A model generated the notes under the pieces. That model searched no databases, was not told the DNA's origin, and saw only the letters and a list, made by a program, of their open reading frames with translations. From Trifolium pratense (Eukaryota > Streptophyta > Magnoliopsida > Fabales > Fabaceae), in contig NC_060059.1 in assembly GCF_020283565.1 (NCBI RefSeq), positions 33,530,838 through 33,594,837 of the forward strand: a stretch of 64,000 nt of DNA. The letters are read 5' to 3'. A program made the translations under genes and the position numbers. Below, piece after piece: positions 54,672 through 64,000 of this stretch (position 1 is its first letter; each line of letters begins with the position of its first letter).

Positions 54672-55250
54672 GTATTTGTTGATGTTTTGGTATTGTCCGA
54701 GACGACGTGAAACTATATGTTTGGTGTATTTTGTGGATGTTTGATTAGGTGATAAATGAAGTATATGCATGATATATGAATATGCATGAATGATGGTGAT
54801 GTATATGTATAATGTATGATTATGCATGTTTTTGTGAAGAAGTGTTTAAGTACCATTTACTTACACTTGTATATTTTGAGTATGTTATCTAACTCTCTTT
54901 TATGTGTTATGTGCTGGACCGTTGGGGGTCCAGATTTTACAGGATTTTGTGGTATTCGATGTCGAGTCGTCGGTGAAGCTCCGCTCTGATTGTGACACGG
55001 GAAAGGGTTGTATTTAGACTATAGGGTCTTTATGATTTTCGATATTTATTTGTAAAACTATATATTTTGAGAAATGATTATTTTGTATAAACACTGTTTT
55101 TACTAATTAATTACATTAGTATTATTTTGATAGAGGAGTGTAATACTCGAACCAATATTCAATAAATTAAATGTGATTTTCCGTTGCGTATTTTGAAAAA
55201 GATTTTACTAAAGGTAGAAATATATAAATAATGGGTTTGGGTGTTACAAT

Positions 55251-55262
55251 TGGTATCAGAGC
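55251..55262 (+). other. Primer binding site
   Basis: TGGTATCAGAGC, two bases after the 5' LTR, complementary to the 3' end of plant initiator tRNA-Met. Confidence 0.88.
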
Positions 55263-55560
55263 CCCGTTGTCTTCGGACTGTGTGGGTTATGTGTCGATCA
55301 GAGCAGGTCTGTGCAGTCAGACCAAGTGAGTATTGTGTGTCAGTCGTGTTTGTCTAACAATTTTGTGTTGTTTGTTTTGTGAAATCATTCATGTTGTTCG
55401 TTTAAGGGACTATGAGTGATGTGAATTGGATTAGATTATCCATTCTTCTTGTGAGTAGATGTGTGAGTATTATACTTCTATGTTTATAATAGTTGTATAT
55501 GCTTAGTGTTTAACCTTTGTGTAGTTTAAACTTGGTTGATTGATGCTTATTTGCTAATTG

Positions 55561-55650
55561 TTGATGATCCGGCATGATGTAAAACTGTATGTGATGATCC
55601 GGCATGATGTAAAACTGCATGTGACGATCCGGCATGATATAAAACTGCAT
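55561..55650. repeat. Three tandem 30-bp repeats in the LTR element interior
   Basis: Unit GTGATGATCCGGCATGATGT plus AAAACTGCAT, three copies with one to three changes each. Confidence 0.85.
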
Positions 55651-58523
55651 GTGGTAATGATTTGAAATAATTTTAAAAACTAATATTATTTCTTGAAGAT
55701 TTTGGTGAAAATATAGAGTTATTTTCTTTTGAGTGAGTGAAAATTAATTTTCAAAATGGTGAGAAGAGTAGGATATTAATGTGTCCTGATATGTGTTTGT
55801 TATATGTTTGTTTATAACATGTGCTAGATGATTACTAGGCATTTGAATTGCTATGCGTTTTATGAGTAAAAACATGAAGATCTCATAATCCTATGTTGTA
55901 ATTGTGATGCATGATTCTAATTATGCTTTCAAGTCTATAATGATGTTATATGCTTGATGTTTTGGATTTTGTGGATTAGTGAGTCGAGAAAACGAGAGTT
56001 TAGTGAGCGTAAGTTCAAAACCGTAGCAGAGCACCCAGATTTTTGGATGTGCTCGCTAGGCGAAGAATGAACCTCGCTGAGTCTCGCTAAGTCTTGCTAA
56101 ATCCTGTGAATGTTTTTGACTTGTCTCGCCGGGAGCTCGCTAACTTTTGCTAAGCGAGGGAGCCAGACAAGAAATTTATTTTGTTGACGTCTTGTTCTGA
56201 GTTGATTGAATGTGAGTATGAATTATTGCTATGCAATGTTCATTTTTCTTGTGTTGTTTTGATTTCCTAACTTTGAGAAGTGAGGGAAGTATAGGTTACT
56301 TGAATGCTTGCATGAATTTGTGTTAGTGTTTAGGCATCGTGGGTTAGGTTTTGTCCCCTGTATGCGACATGCGTGTAAACGATGTCGATACTAGTTTCTT
56401 CTTAGGAAGAATATGTTTAGAGACGATAGAACAGTTAGGTGTGAGCACTGGAAGTTCTAGTGGAAGAGTAGGAGTGAGTTTGAGATAAGTGGGGGAGAAG
56501 GTTATATCCCTCCGAGATGTTTCGAACGTGAGAAGATGAGATGAGTAGAGATGTTCTTGAAGCGGAATATTCAGGAATTGGCGACGTTGTTCAAAGTGGA
56601 ATGAATGGGCGCAACAAGTTGTGAGAAACTACTAGAAGAGAAGTTGTCGGACCAAGTGTTTCATCGTGGGGCGTTAGTGAGATTGGTTAAGTGAGATGAA
56701 GAGTATTCAGAACGGTTGGAGATCGTGTGTTGCACTAAAAGTATGGAGGCGTGTTTTGTGGACCAAAGTTGAAGTACATGTTTGATCGAAAGGAGTCGAA
56801 TATGAGGAAGAGGGAGTGATTAAGATTCTTGAAGAGGTGATGATTTTGAAGTAAGTTGTCATCCAAGTGGATCGGATGTTGTACCGGATTCTTGAGTAAG
56901 AAGCTTTATGTGAGTCGTGCATATGGTAGTAGGATGAATTGGTTGAACAATTTGGAGTTCTAAGTCTAGTGTGTGGAGTGACTTTCGGAGGAGATTTGAG
57001 AAGCTTAGAGAAAGAGATGTGAAGATTAGTGAACCGTTGGTGTTAATTAATCGATGAAGGGAAGTAGGTTTTAAAGTAAATGAGAATGGAATTGAGAAAT
57101 ATCATAATAGGATTGGTATGTTTGTTGAATCGTTGGAAGTGAGGATTGTATGAGTAGTCGAGTTTATTCGAAGATGGAAGTAGGATAACAATTCGAAAGA
57201 TTTTGTGAGAGGCTTGCCGAAGAAAGGGTAATTGGATTTGGATAATGACAGGGCAATTTGTGTCGAAGTTGAATGAGATCCTAGAGGTGGAGATGAAGCT
57301 AAAAGAGAGGTATTATTTTTGAATGATGCAGAATAAGAAAGTTAGCCGTTGGAGAACGTGTTGAGAGTGAGTAATAGGAGGTCATGTTGGAAGTGACTTG
57401 TGTTAGGTGAGAGTTTGCAAAAAGGATTACCGCACATATGAGTAGATGTTGTGTTTGAGCACATATAGTAAGGAGTTGAAGGTGATGCCTAAGGTTAGTG
57501 TCAGAGAGCATTTGGTAGTGACTTGGTGCATAACTTAAAATGTATTTGGACGAGAATTTTGGAAATTTTCTAGAGATGTCATATTGAGATTAGACAAGGA
57601 GTCATGAGTAAGAATACTAAGACAAAGGTTGATTAGAATTTAATGGATGGGATTAGATCGTATGGCGAATATTTGGAGCTTTGTGGATTTAATTCGATGA
57701 GTGAATAAACGGAGAAGAGTATGCTTGTTGCAATACAAGATGATGAGGAACATCGATAGATGAATTATGGGCAAATTGAAGATGTCGTTTGGAATCAACG
57801 AGATAGAGGTTATGATTGTTTGGAGAACCAATTTTAGGCGGTAGCCTAATTTTGAAGTAGCGAATTGCTAAGGGATTAAGGAGAAGTGGTATTGGAAAAT
57901 GTTTGCGTTAAGGAATGCAAAGGTTGGTTAAGAGATTACTTGGGAATAGAGTAGTCGTATTGGATTCGACTCAATGTGAGAAAAGGAATTTGACGGTTAG
58001 AGACGGTAGTTCTTAGCATGTATCAATGAAGTTTGAGAATGTGGTCGTCAAGTGATTGTTGGAATTGAATTATCGAGTGATATGTTTGGAATAAGATTCG
58101 AATATGAATAAGTGATGTAACACGGTTAAGTGATTCATGAGGGAATCAGAGAATTATGGAGTTGTGGAAGTATTCCACGGAAGTATCTTTCAGAGAGTTC
58201 GATTGGTTATACCTGTTTTGGGGTAGAGTTGTGAGTACCGTAGAATATGAATCTATGGATGTTTCGTGCGGAGTGGACGTTTTAGCGGTTTGATAAGAAT
58301 GGTTTATGCCGATATCATGATTGTTGAATATTTATCGACAAATTGAGGAACTGGCCGTCCTTGATCTCTTGTTGATAAATGGACAAAAATTGTGTTGGAT
58401 GGGATAAATTAATTTTGTCAAACTTGGTAATGTGCAGTGTTTTGAACGTTTCATTGGAGGGTCGGATACAGGAGTTATCCAGAGTTGTTTTAGTAGCGTA
58501 ATTTTCGAGGGCGAAAATCTTTT

Positions 58524-58536
58524 AAGTGGGGGAGAG
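58524..58536 (+). other. Polypurine tract
   Basis: AAGTGGGGGAGAG directly before the 3' LTR, the usual plus-strand primer. Confidence 0.85.
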
Positions 58537-58537
58537 T

Positions 58538-60882
58538 TGTAACGACCCAATTTTCATATTATTATTTTTATGTGTTAAAATATTTTATTTAACGTGGCAT
58601 TTTAATTAAGTTAATAACTTGAGTTATTTATCGAATACTTTAGTTATTAAGCGAGTAGAGTGAGTTAACGCGTTATTGGGCCAAGCCAATTGGGCTTGAG
58701 GCCCAATGGGCCTTGAGTGTGTGTGAGGGGGCGCCCATTAAGGGCAAGGAAGAGAGAGAGAAATTCATTTCTCATGGTTCTTGTGTTCTTGAGAGGAGAA
58801 GAGGAGATCTTGGGAGCTAGAGCAAGGGGAGAGCTAGGGATTCGAGATCTTCGTCGTGTTTTCTTCGAATCCAGGTAAGAGAGTAGATTTCATATTCGTG
58901 GGTGACTCGAGGAAGGGGAGAATGTCGATTTCTCCTCACCCGAACTTCCTCCACCCCATTTTCGTTTTAGCTTAGAACGGATTTTCTTGATGGAAATCGT
59001 TCCTAAGGTTCTTGATATGTTTAACATGCTTGTAACATGATTAATGAACGGAAATAATGGTTAAAACGAGCTTTCTAATGGATTAAACTCAAGAACTTTG
59101 TGTTCTTGAGAGTTTTGATGAAAAAGTGTCAATCTTTACTTTTTCGATGTTTATGGCGTAGATCTGAGAAATGAACCGTCCTTTTGTGTTTAGATATGTT
59201 TGTTTTGCTTGAATATGAACTTATTTGGGGTTTATAACATGAAAAATGGTTTATATGAGAATCTTGAGAGTTTAGAGTTTGAAATGAGAAATGTAGAAAA
59301 TTGTTATCTATGAGGTCTGAACCTTTACGTGCAATTTTGACCTCTTTTCGTTGTGAACTGGTTTTAGTGGTCAACATAAAAGTTGTAGCCCTGTTTGTTA
59401 GCTTTCCAACGAGTATATGTGCGTCTCCATTGGACTTTCGTAGCCCAAGTTATGATCGTTGCAATGAGAGGCTGTCCAATAATTTCCGCCTGAAACGGCA
59501 GAGCAGTGAGTAGCCAGCCTTTCAGATGTTTTTCCGCCCCAGGCGTAAATATTTCCGCCCCGGGCGTAAATACTGCAGTTTGCACCAGTTTTTCATCTGT
59601 GATCTTCCTTTGCATGTAGTTTTGAATCAGTGTCTTATTCTTACATGATTGTTGATGATTGTTGATGCTTGTTGATGCTTATAATGATTGTTAATCATGT
59701 ATGAAGAATAAATGAAGTATATTAAGGTGTTAATCAACTTAATAAAGAAGGATATTAGAATTATGTTATTCTAATAAAGAAGTATATCGAATTATGTTAT
59801 TCGATAAAGACGGATATTAAGGTATTGATTATCTTAATAAAGACGGACGTTGGATAGTGTTCCACGTTATTGTTGACGGGCTATATGCCAAAATTGTTGA
59901 TGAATATATTCATGAGTGTTGAGTGCATGCATCATGAATATTTAGGGATATTGGCTTGTCCAATAAAGAAGGATATCGAACTATATTGTTTGATAAAGAA
60001 GGATATCGGAGGTGAAATACCCTGATAAAGAAGATGGTACCACATGCATTAGAGGTGTCTAGAGGACATAGCATGAATGTGAAGCATTAGATTGCATTAG
60101 GGATTATGTGTGCATTTATGATAAATGATGTTTGACACATACTTGGTAAATGTTGATTGTTAATCGGTACGTGAGGAGCAGAGTCCGTCATGACTATAAA
60201 ATGAACAACGCAGAGTCCGTCATGACTATAAAATGAACAACGCAGAGTCCGTCATGACTATAAATTGAACAACGTAGGGTCCGTCATGACCATAATCTGA
60301 ACAATGTATTTGTTGATGTTTTGGTATTGTCCGAGACGACGTGAAACTATATGTTTGGTGTATTTTGTGGATGTTTGATTAGGTGATAAATGAAGTATAT
60401 GCATGATATATGAATATGCATGAATGATGGTGATGTATATGTATAATGTATGATTATGCATGTTTTTGTGAAGAAGTGTTTAAGTACCATTTACTTACAC
60501 TTGTATATTTTGAGTATGTTATCTAACTCTCTTTTATGTGTTATGTGCTGGACCGTTGGGGGTCCAGATTTTACAGGATTTTGTGGTATTCGATGTCGAG
60601 TCGTCGGTGAAGCTCCGCTCTGATTGTGACACGGGAAAGGGTTGTATTTAGACTATAGGGTCTTTATGATTTTCGATATTTATTTGTAAAACTATATATT
60701 TTGAGAAATGATTATTTTGTATAAACACTGTTTTTACTAATTAATTACATTAGTATTATTTTGATAGAGGAGTGTAATACTCGAACCAATATTCAATAAA
60801 TTAAATGTGATTTTCCGTTGCGTATTTTGAAAAAGATTTTACTAAAGGTAGAAATATATAAATAATGGGTTTGGGTGTTACA
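58538..60882 (+). repeat. 3' LTR, 2345 bp
   Basis: Same length and nearly the same sequence as the 5' LTR. Followed by the TAGAG target duplication at 60883-60887. Confidence 0.93.
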
Positions 60883-61034
60883 TAGAGCATGCAGCTGAGC
60901 CTCATCCTAAGGATATAGATATAGATTATGTGGGTGAGCCACAACCTGACACCCCTGCGCATGAGGTGACCGAGGATGAAGATGGGGAGGAGTTCGGTGA
61001 GCGTGACTTTATGGATGAGGAGGACCTTGTTTAG

Positions 61035-62639
61035 TAGGAGCTAGGTGAGTGTGACTTATGTCCCAGACGTACTGCGTAGGGCGTCTGTGACTTAGGTAGC
61101 GGATGCGTGTTATGCAGAAAATCAAATATCACAGAAACATTCAAGCAATGCATAAATGGATGTTTTTACACATAACATTCTTTTATTAAAACATTAGAGA
61201 AGAAAATTACATCAATTTAAATATTACATCCGAAATCTCTACTGCTAATTAAATAAACTAAATTTAATTAATCCCCGAATTAACATTAGAAATTAATGTT
61301 AATAAACAAAAGGATGAGAAGGTACCACATGCCAACAATGCTCCACCTAACGTAGAACAACCGGACATGAATTTTTGGCAGCTTCCGCATATTTCGGCTT
61401 CGGTTGGACCGGAAGCATTGGATCAACTTCCATATTTCAAGAAATTACCATTGAATCATTCGACTAATTAATCTTACCGCAACCAAATATTAACACACGA
61501 AATAAATAAAACATAAACAAACTAACATTACTACAAAGAGAGAAAAAAACAGAAGAAAAGAAAGAGAGGTGTGAGACCTCAACATCCGAGGCCACCATTT
61601 TATAACAATTTTTGACTCTCCAGTAGCCAATTAAAATTGGCCACTTGGCAGACCTTTGATTGATGCAGGCAAATTGACCACGACGAATCCGTTACTTAAG
61701 TCGCGAATGATAGGGGGATTTGCTCAAAAAATTACTTATTTTTAAATGTCCGTGACATAAGTTACAGAAGGGTAAGAATGGAAATACGTAGGACGCGCGC
61801 GAATAACCAGTAAGGTGGAAAAGTAAAACTCAATATAAAAGTGATAGTAAATTTTCAAAAATATTTTTTAATTTGGTTGTTAAATTCTTTGTCCAATTGT
61901 GTGCTATCCCAAGTTCGTACTTTGAGTGTGGGACACTGGTTCCCTTTGAAATTGTACAGTACGAGAAACACAAGAACAGCTGACATATAATAATAAAATT
62001 CCATCACTTAAGTGTTTTCTATTGTTTATTTTTTTAGGCCGATGATAATTTGGACTTCATAGAACAAGATGTTCTTTTATTTTTTTGGGTACACAGAACA
62101 AGATGTTCTTGTTGTGATTCGGCCCTACTTATGTAACAATTATAAAAGCAATTGTACAAATTCAAATAAATAAATAGATATCATTAAAGTTTTTATTTAA
62201 TTTCAATTTGTGCAATTGCTTTTATTTTGACTTGGGCCTGCTTATGCAACTGCGATCGAGGGGTTGAAATAACTTAATATCATAACTGATATCCGAAATA
62301 GATTAAACTGACAGTGAAATAAAAATATCTATCTCAGACGGTTCTTGTAAAAACAAAAACCATCTCAAGGCGGAATTTTTTTTGGGATGAAAATCTCATT
62401 TAAATCTTTTTAAAATTCTAATAGATAGATATCATTAAGGTTAGTTTTAATTATTTTTTTTTTGAAATTTAATTAATCTGTACTTATTTTTGTCAAAAAA
62501 AAAACAATTAATCTATAGTTATCATCATAAAAATAAAAATAAAAATAAAAACTGCACCACACATTACCTAATATAATTTTTGCCCAACGTATTTGAATGT
62601 TTGATTAAATATGATTTTGGTCAAGGCAAAAAATATGCA
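61035..62639. other. Mostly non-coding, one GC-richer block
   Basis: The part at 61320-61460 is less AT-rich and may be an exon remnant on the minus strand (phrases such as RNMRKLPKIHVRLF). Stops interrupt it and I do not recognise it. 62070-62240 has internal inverted phrases (GCAATTGTACAAATTCAAAT region). No gene is called. Confidence 0.3.
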
Positions 62640-62955
62640 TCAAAATCTCAAAACCTATAAGTTGGTCCCCCGAACTATTTTTATTTTTTAACATGTCAAA
62701 TTTACGATGATTTGACAGATGTTGAGTAGATTTGGTTTGCCGACATTGATATTTTAATAACATTTTTATTTAAATTTTGATTTTTTTTATAAAAACAAAA
62801 TTAATAAAAAAAAAAACAATTGAATTTGATCCGTTTAAAATACAAAGGTGTAAATGAAAAATTAGTTTATTGTTTGTTGAAGAAAGAAATCTGAAGAGGA
62901 GCAAAATAAATCTACTCAACATCTGTCAAATCATTAGAGACCATTTTAAAAGTTT
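62640..62955. mobile_element. Inverted-repeat miniature element
   Basis: AAAATCTCAAAACCTATAA and GATTTGACAGATGTTGAGTA at the left pair with their inverses at the right (TACTCAACATCTGTCAAATC at 62912-62931; AAGTTTTGAGATTTT near 62950). The middle is AT-rich. Confidence 0.55.
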
Positions 62956-62964
62956 TGAGATTTT

Positions 62965-63065
62965 TTTTTGGGAGAGGTCAATCCCTTAAATGGATTTAAG
63001 TTATCTCGAGAGGATTAGTCTCTGCAGTTGTATACGGAAGATAGATTTGGTTTACAAAAAAATAA
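62965..63065 (+). mobile_element. SINE-like fragment, plus strand
   Basis: GGGAGAGGTCAATCCCTTAA, ATGGATTTAAGTTATCTCGA and GATTTGGTTTACAAAAAA match the inverse of 21200-21290. Confidence 0.6.
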
Positions 63066-63273
63066 TTCTTTTTTTGAAATTTTGCAAAGACTAAATATAT
63101 ATTTTTTTTTACAAAAACCAAAATCAAAACGAGTCATATTTACAGGTAACATATTTCTTTATTAATATACTTAACAAATTAGTGTTTAACATTTATCATA
63201 AATAAAATATCTAAAGCAATATTAAATCTAATTAAAATATCTAGATGCTACGTATATTTCACAAAACCATTAA

Positions 63274-63657
63274 GGGTGTGTTTGGTGACACAAATAAGCT
63301 AGCTTATATATAGTTTATTATATAAGCTTATAAGTTTGTTTCAAAAAATTAGAGGTGTTTGGTAACAAGCTTTTTTTACTAGCTTATAGCTTTTTTCCAG
63401 ATGCTATTTCAAGTAGCGTTTGAGCTTATAGCTTATAGTTTTTTACACTTTATTTCATTTTTACACTTTAATTTAATAACCACTCTAAAAAAATAAACTA
63501 CCCACTATCAATTATGTCATTTTATATCTATTAACCATTTTAAAAGCTAATTTTACCAAACACTTTAATTTCAATTAGCTAGATTTTCAGCTATCAGTTA
63601 TAAGCTAGCTTTTCAGCTATCAGCTAGCTTATAGCTTATTTTTACCAAACAGACCCT
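63274..63657. mobile_element. TIR miniature element rich in AGCTAGCTTATA
   Basis: GGGTGTGTTTGGT at the left and ACCAAACAGACCCT at the right, with many inverted AAGCTAGCTTATAGC words between. A second, less complete member follows at 63660-63965 and a third begins at the window edge. Confidence 0.65.
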
Positions 63658-63659
63658 AT

Positions 63660-64000
63660 ATGAGCTTATAGGCTTATAGCTTTTGTTCAGATATTATTTC
63701 AAGTAGCGTTTGAGCTTATAGCTTATAGTTTTTTACAATTTTTTCCATTTTTAACCTTTAATTTAATTTTATTATTTTTTTATAAAATAAAAAACTACCC
63801 ACTAAAACAAAAACTACCCACTACATATAAATATCCTTTTATGTCTTTTTATATTTATCAATCATTTAAAAAGCTAATTTTACTAAACATTTTAATTTCA
63901 ATCAGCTAGCTTTTCAGCTATCAGCTATAAGCTAGCTTATAGCTTAATTTTAGCAAACAGAGCCTTAATTTTACCAAACACTTTAATTTCAATTAGCTAA
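63660..64000. mobile_element. Second and third members of the same TIR family
   Basis: Begins TGAGCTTATAGGCTTATAGC and ends GCAAACAGAGCCTT at about 63965. It is then followed by ACCAAACACTTTAATTTCAA, a partial further copy cut by the window end. Confidence 0.5.

Larger units (their letters stand above)
52904..55248 (+). repeat. 5' LTR, 2345 bp
   Basis: TGTAACGACC to GTGTTACA. It holds a leader-like part with a strong 5' splice site (TCCAG|GTAAGAG at 53236-53247), a hairpin array (54088-54391) and four 32-bp tandem repeats (54544-54671). Differences from the 3' LTR noted near 53734, 53837, 53877 and 54294. Confidence 0.93.
52904..60882 (+). mobile_element. Non-autonomous Gypsy-like LTR element (LARD-type)
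   Basis: Complete element of 7979 bp: LTRs of 2345 bp each, a tRNA-Met-type primer site TGGTATCAGAGC at 55251-55262, a purine tract AAGTGGGGGAGAG at 58524-58536 and a TAGAG target duplication. The 3289-base interior has no gag or pol frame. Its last 200 bases still resemble the end of chromovirus pol (near 58443-58535: GGATACAGGAGTTATCCAGA, then TAATTTTCGAGGGCGAAAAT), so it derives from a Tekay/Del-like Gypsy element. Only about four LTR differences were found, so insertion is recent. It must borrow proteins from a relative. It is inserted in an exon of the gene at 52475. Confidence 0.92.
52475..61034 (+). pseudogene. TE-type gene fragment split by an LTR element
   Basis: A 7-base exon 1 (ATGGCAG, donor GTTATT at 52482) joins exon 2 at 52749 (acceptor TTGACAG) with frame kept. 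The frame continues to a TAG at 61032-61034 when the insertion and one TAGAG copy are ignored, about 103 codons. One TGA at 52802-52804 breaks it. The first part is basic (RVKDQALAARGDRKQ), the second acidic (TEDEDGEEFGERDF). This resembles the variable N-terminal linker of plant mobile domain or MULE-carried genes, but no PMD domain follows, so the link is tentative. Confidence 0.5.
52080..61800. mobile_element. Palindrome-word element, split by the 8-kb LTR element
   Basis: At least ten variants of the palindrome CCGTGACTTAAGTCACGG occur at 52084, 52121, 52150, 52252, 52287, 52671, 61051, 61085, 61689 and 61750. None was noticed inside the LTR element between them. Near both outer ends a word plus GGGTAA and TGGAAATA/GGTATT is inverted (52100-52120 and 61768-61785), suggesting decayed terminal repeats of one element of about 1.75 kb before the insertion. 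It carries the broken gene at 52475-61034. A Mutator-type TIR element is my guess; no target duplication was found. Confidence 0.5.

Noticed and set aside
56707..58550. Minus-strand frames in the interior of the 8-kb element
   Set aside because: They run against the element and have no motif. The plus strand shows remnants of a Gypsy pol end, so the interior is decayed pol-derived DNA.
61320..61460. Possible minus-strand coding exon
   Set aside because: Stops in every frame over the GC-richer block and no recognisable motif; left as unassigned.

Overview
The window looks like a gene-poor, AT-rich, transposon-dense stretch of a plant nuclear genome. It is most likely from a papilionoid legume, and a Medicago-like species is my best guess. 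The guess rests on five small secreted glycine-rich protein (GRP) genes that resemble the nodule GRP family of Medicago, on short AT-rich introns, and on the mix of Stowaway, Mutator and hAT miniature elements with Copia and Gypsy LTR elements. The species is inference. No rRNA, tRNA gene or CRISPR array was seen.

Host genes. (1) Five two-exon GRP genes: 2327-3080 (+), 22207-23111 (-), 26348-31966 (-), 37843-38573 (+) and 39785-40978 (-). Exon 1 is always a signal peptide ending in a GATG|GT or AATG|GT donor, exon 2 is the Gly-rich mature part, and the intron is always phase 1. All five share one promoter layout (an upstream box, GATAAGAATG, then TATAAATA 63-67 bases later) and a 3' AATAAAAC/TTCATG block. 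Two of them (37843 and 39785) keep a six-cysteine C-terminal motif typical of class II GRPs; the other three lack it. The third gene is split by about 4.8 kb of degenerate Copia sequence in its intron. (2) A family of unknown small basic proteins: intact at 10618-10914 and 14128-14478, broken at 18945-19090, set in locally duplicated DNA. (3) A DIVARICATA-type two-MYB-domain transcription factor at 43504-47677 (-). It has one 3.3-kb intron with a GC-AG boundary that holds a 1.15-kb four-unit foldback. (4) A previously untracked two-exon 54-codon candidate gene at 49333-49709 (-).

Mobile DNA. 3.5-9.9 kb is a chain of TIR elements, several with clear target duplications and one with an internal empty-site comparison. 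16-24 kb has LINE fragments and a truncated Gypsy-type LTR. 25-26 kb is a 1.0-kb Mutator-type element. 34800-36933 is a complete 2.1-kb non-coding LTR element with identical 183-bp LTRs and an AACAC duplication. 52904-60882 is an 8.0-kb non-autonomous Gypsy-like element with 2345-bp, nearly identical LTRs and a TAGAG duplication. It landed in a coding exon of an older TE-like gene. Its LTRs carry an array of about eight short hairpins whose stems vary by compensating changes while the spacer stays constant. The most unusual signals are this hairpin array, the palindrome-word elements around 52-62 kb and 42.8 kb, the intronic foldback and the unknown small-protein family.
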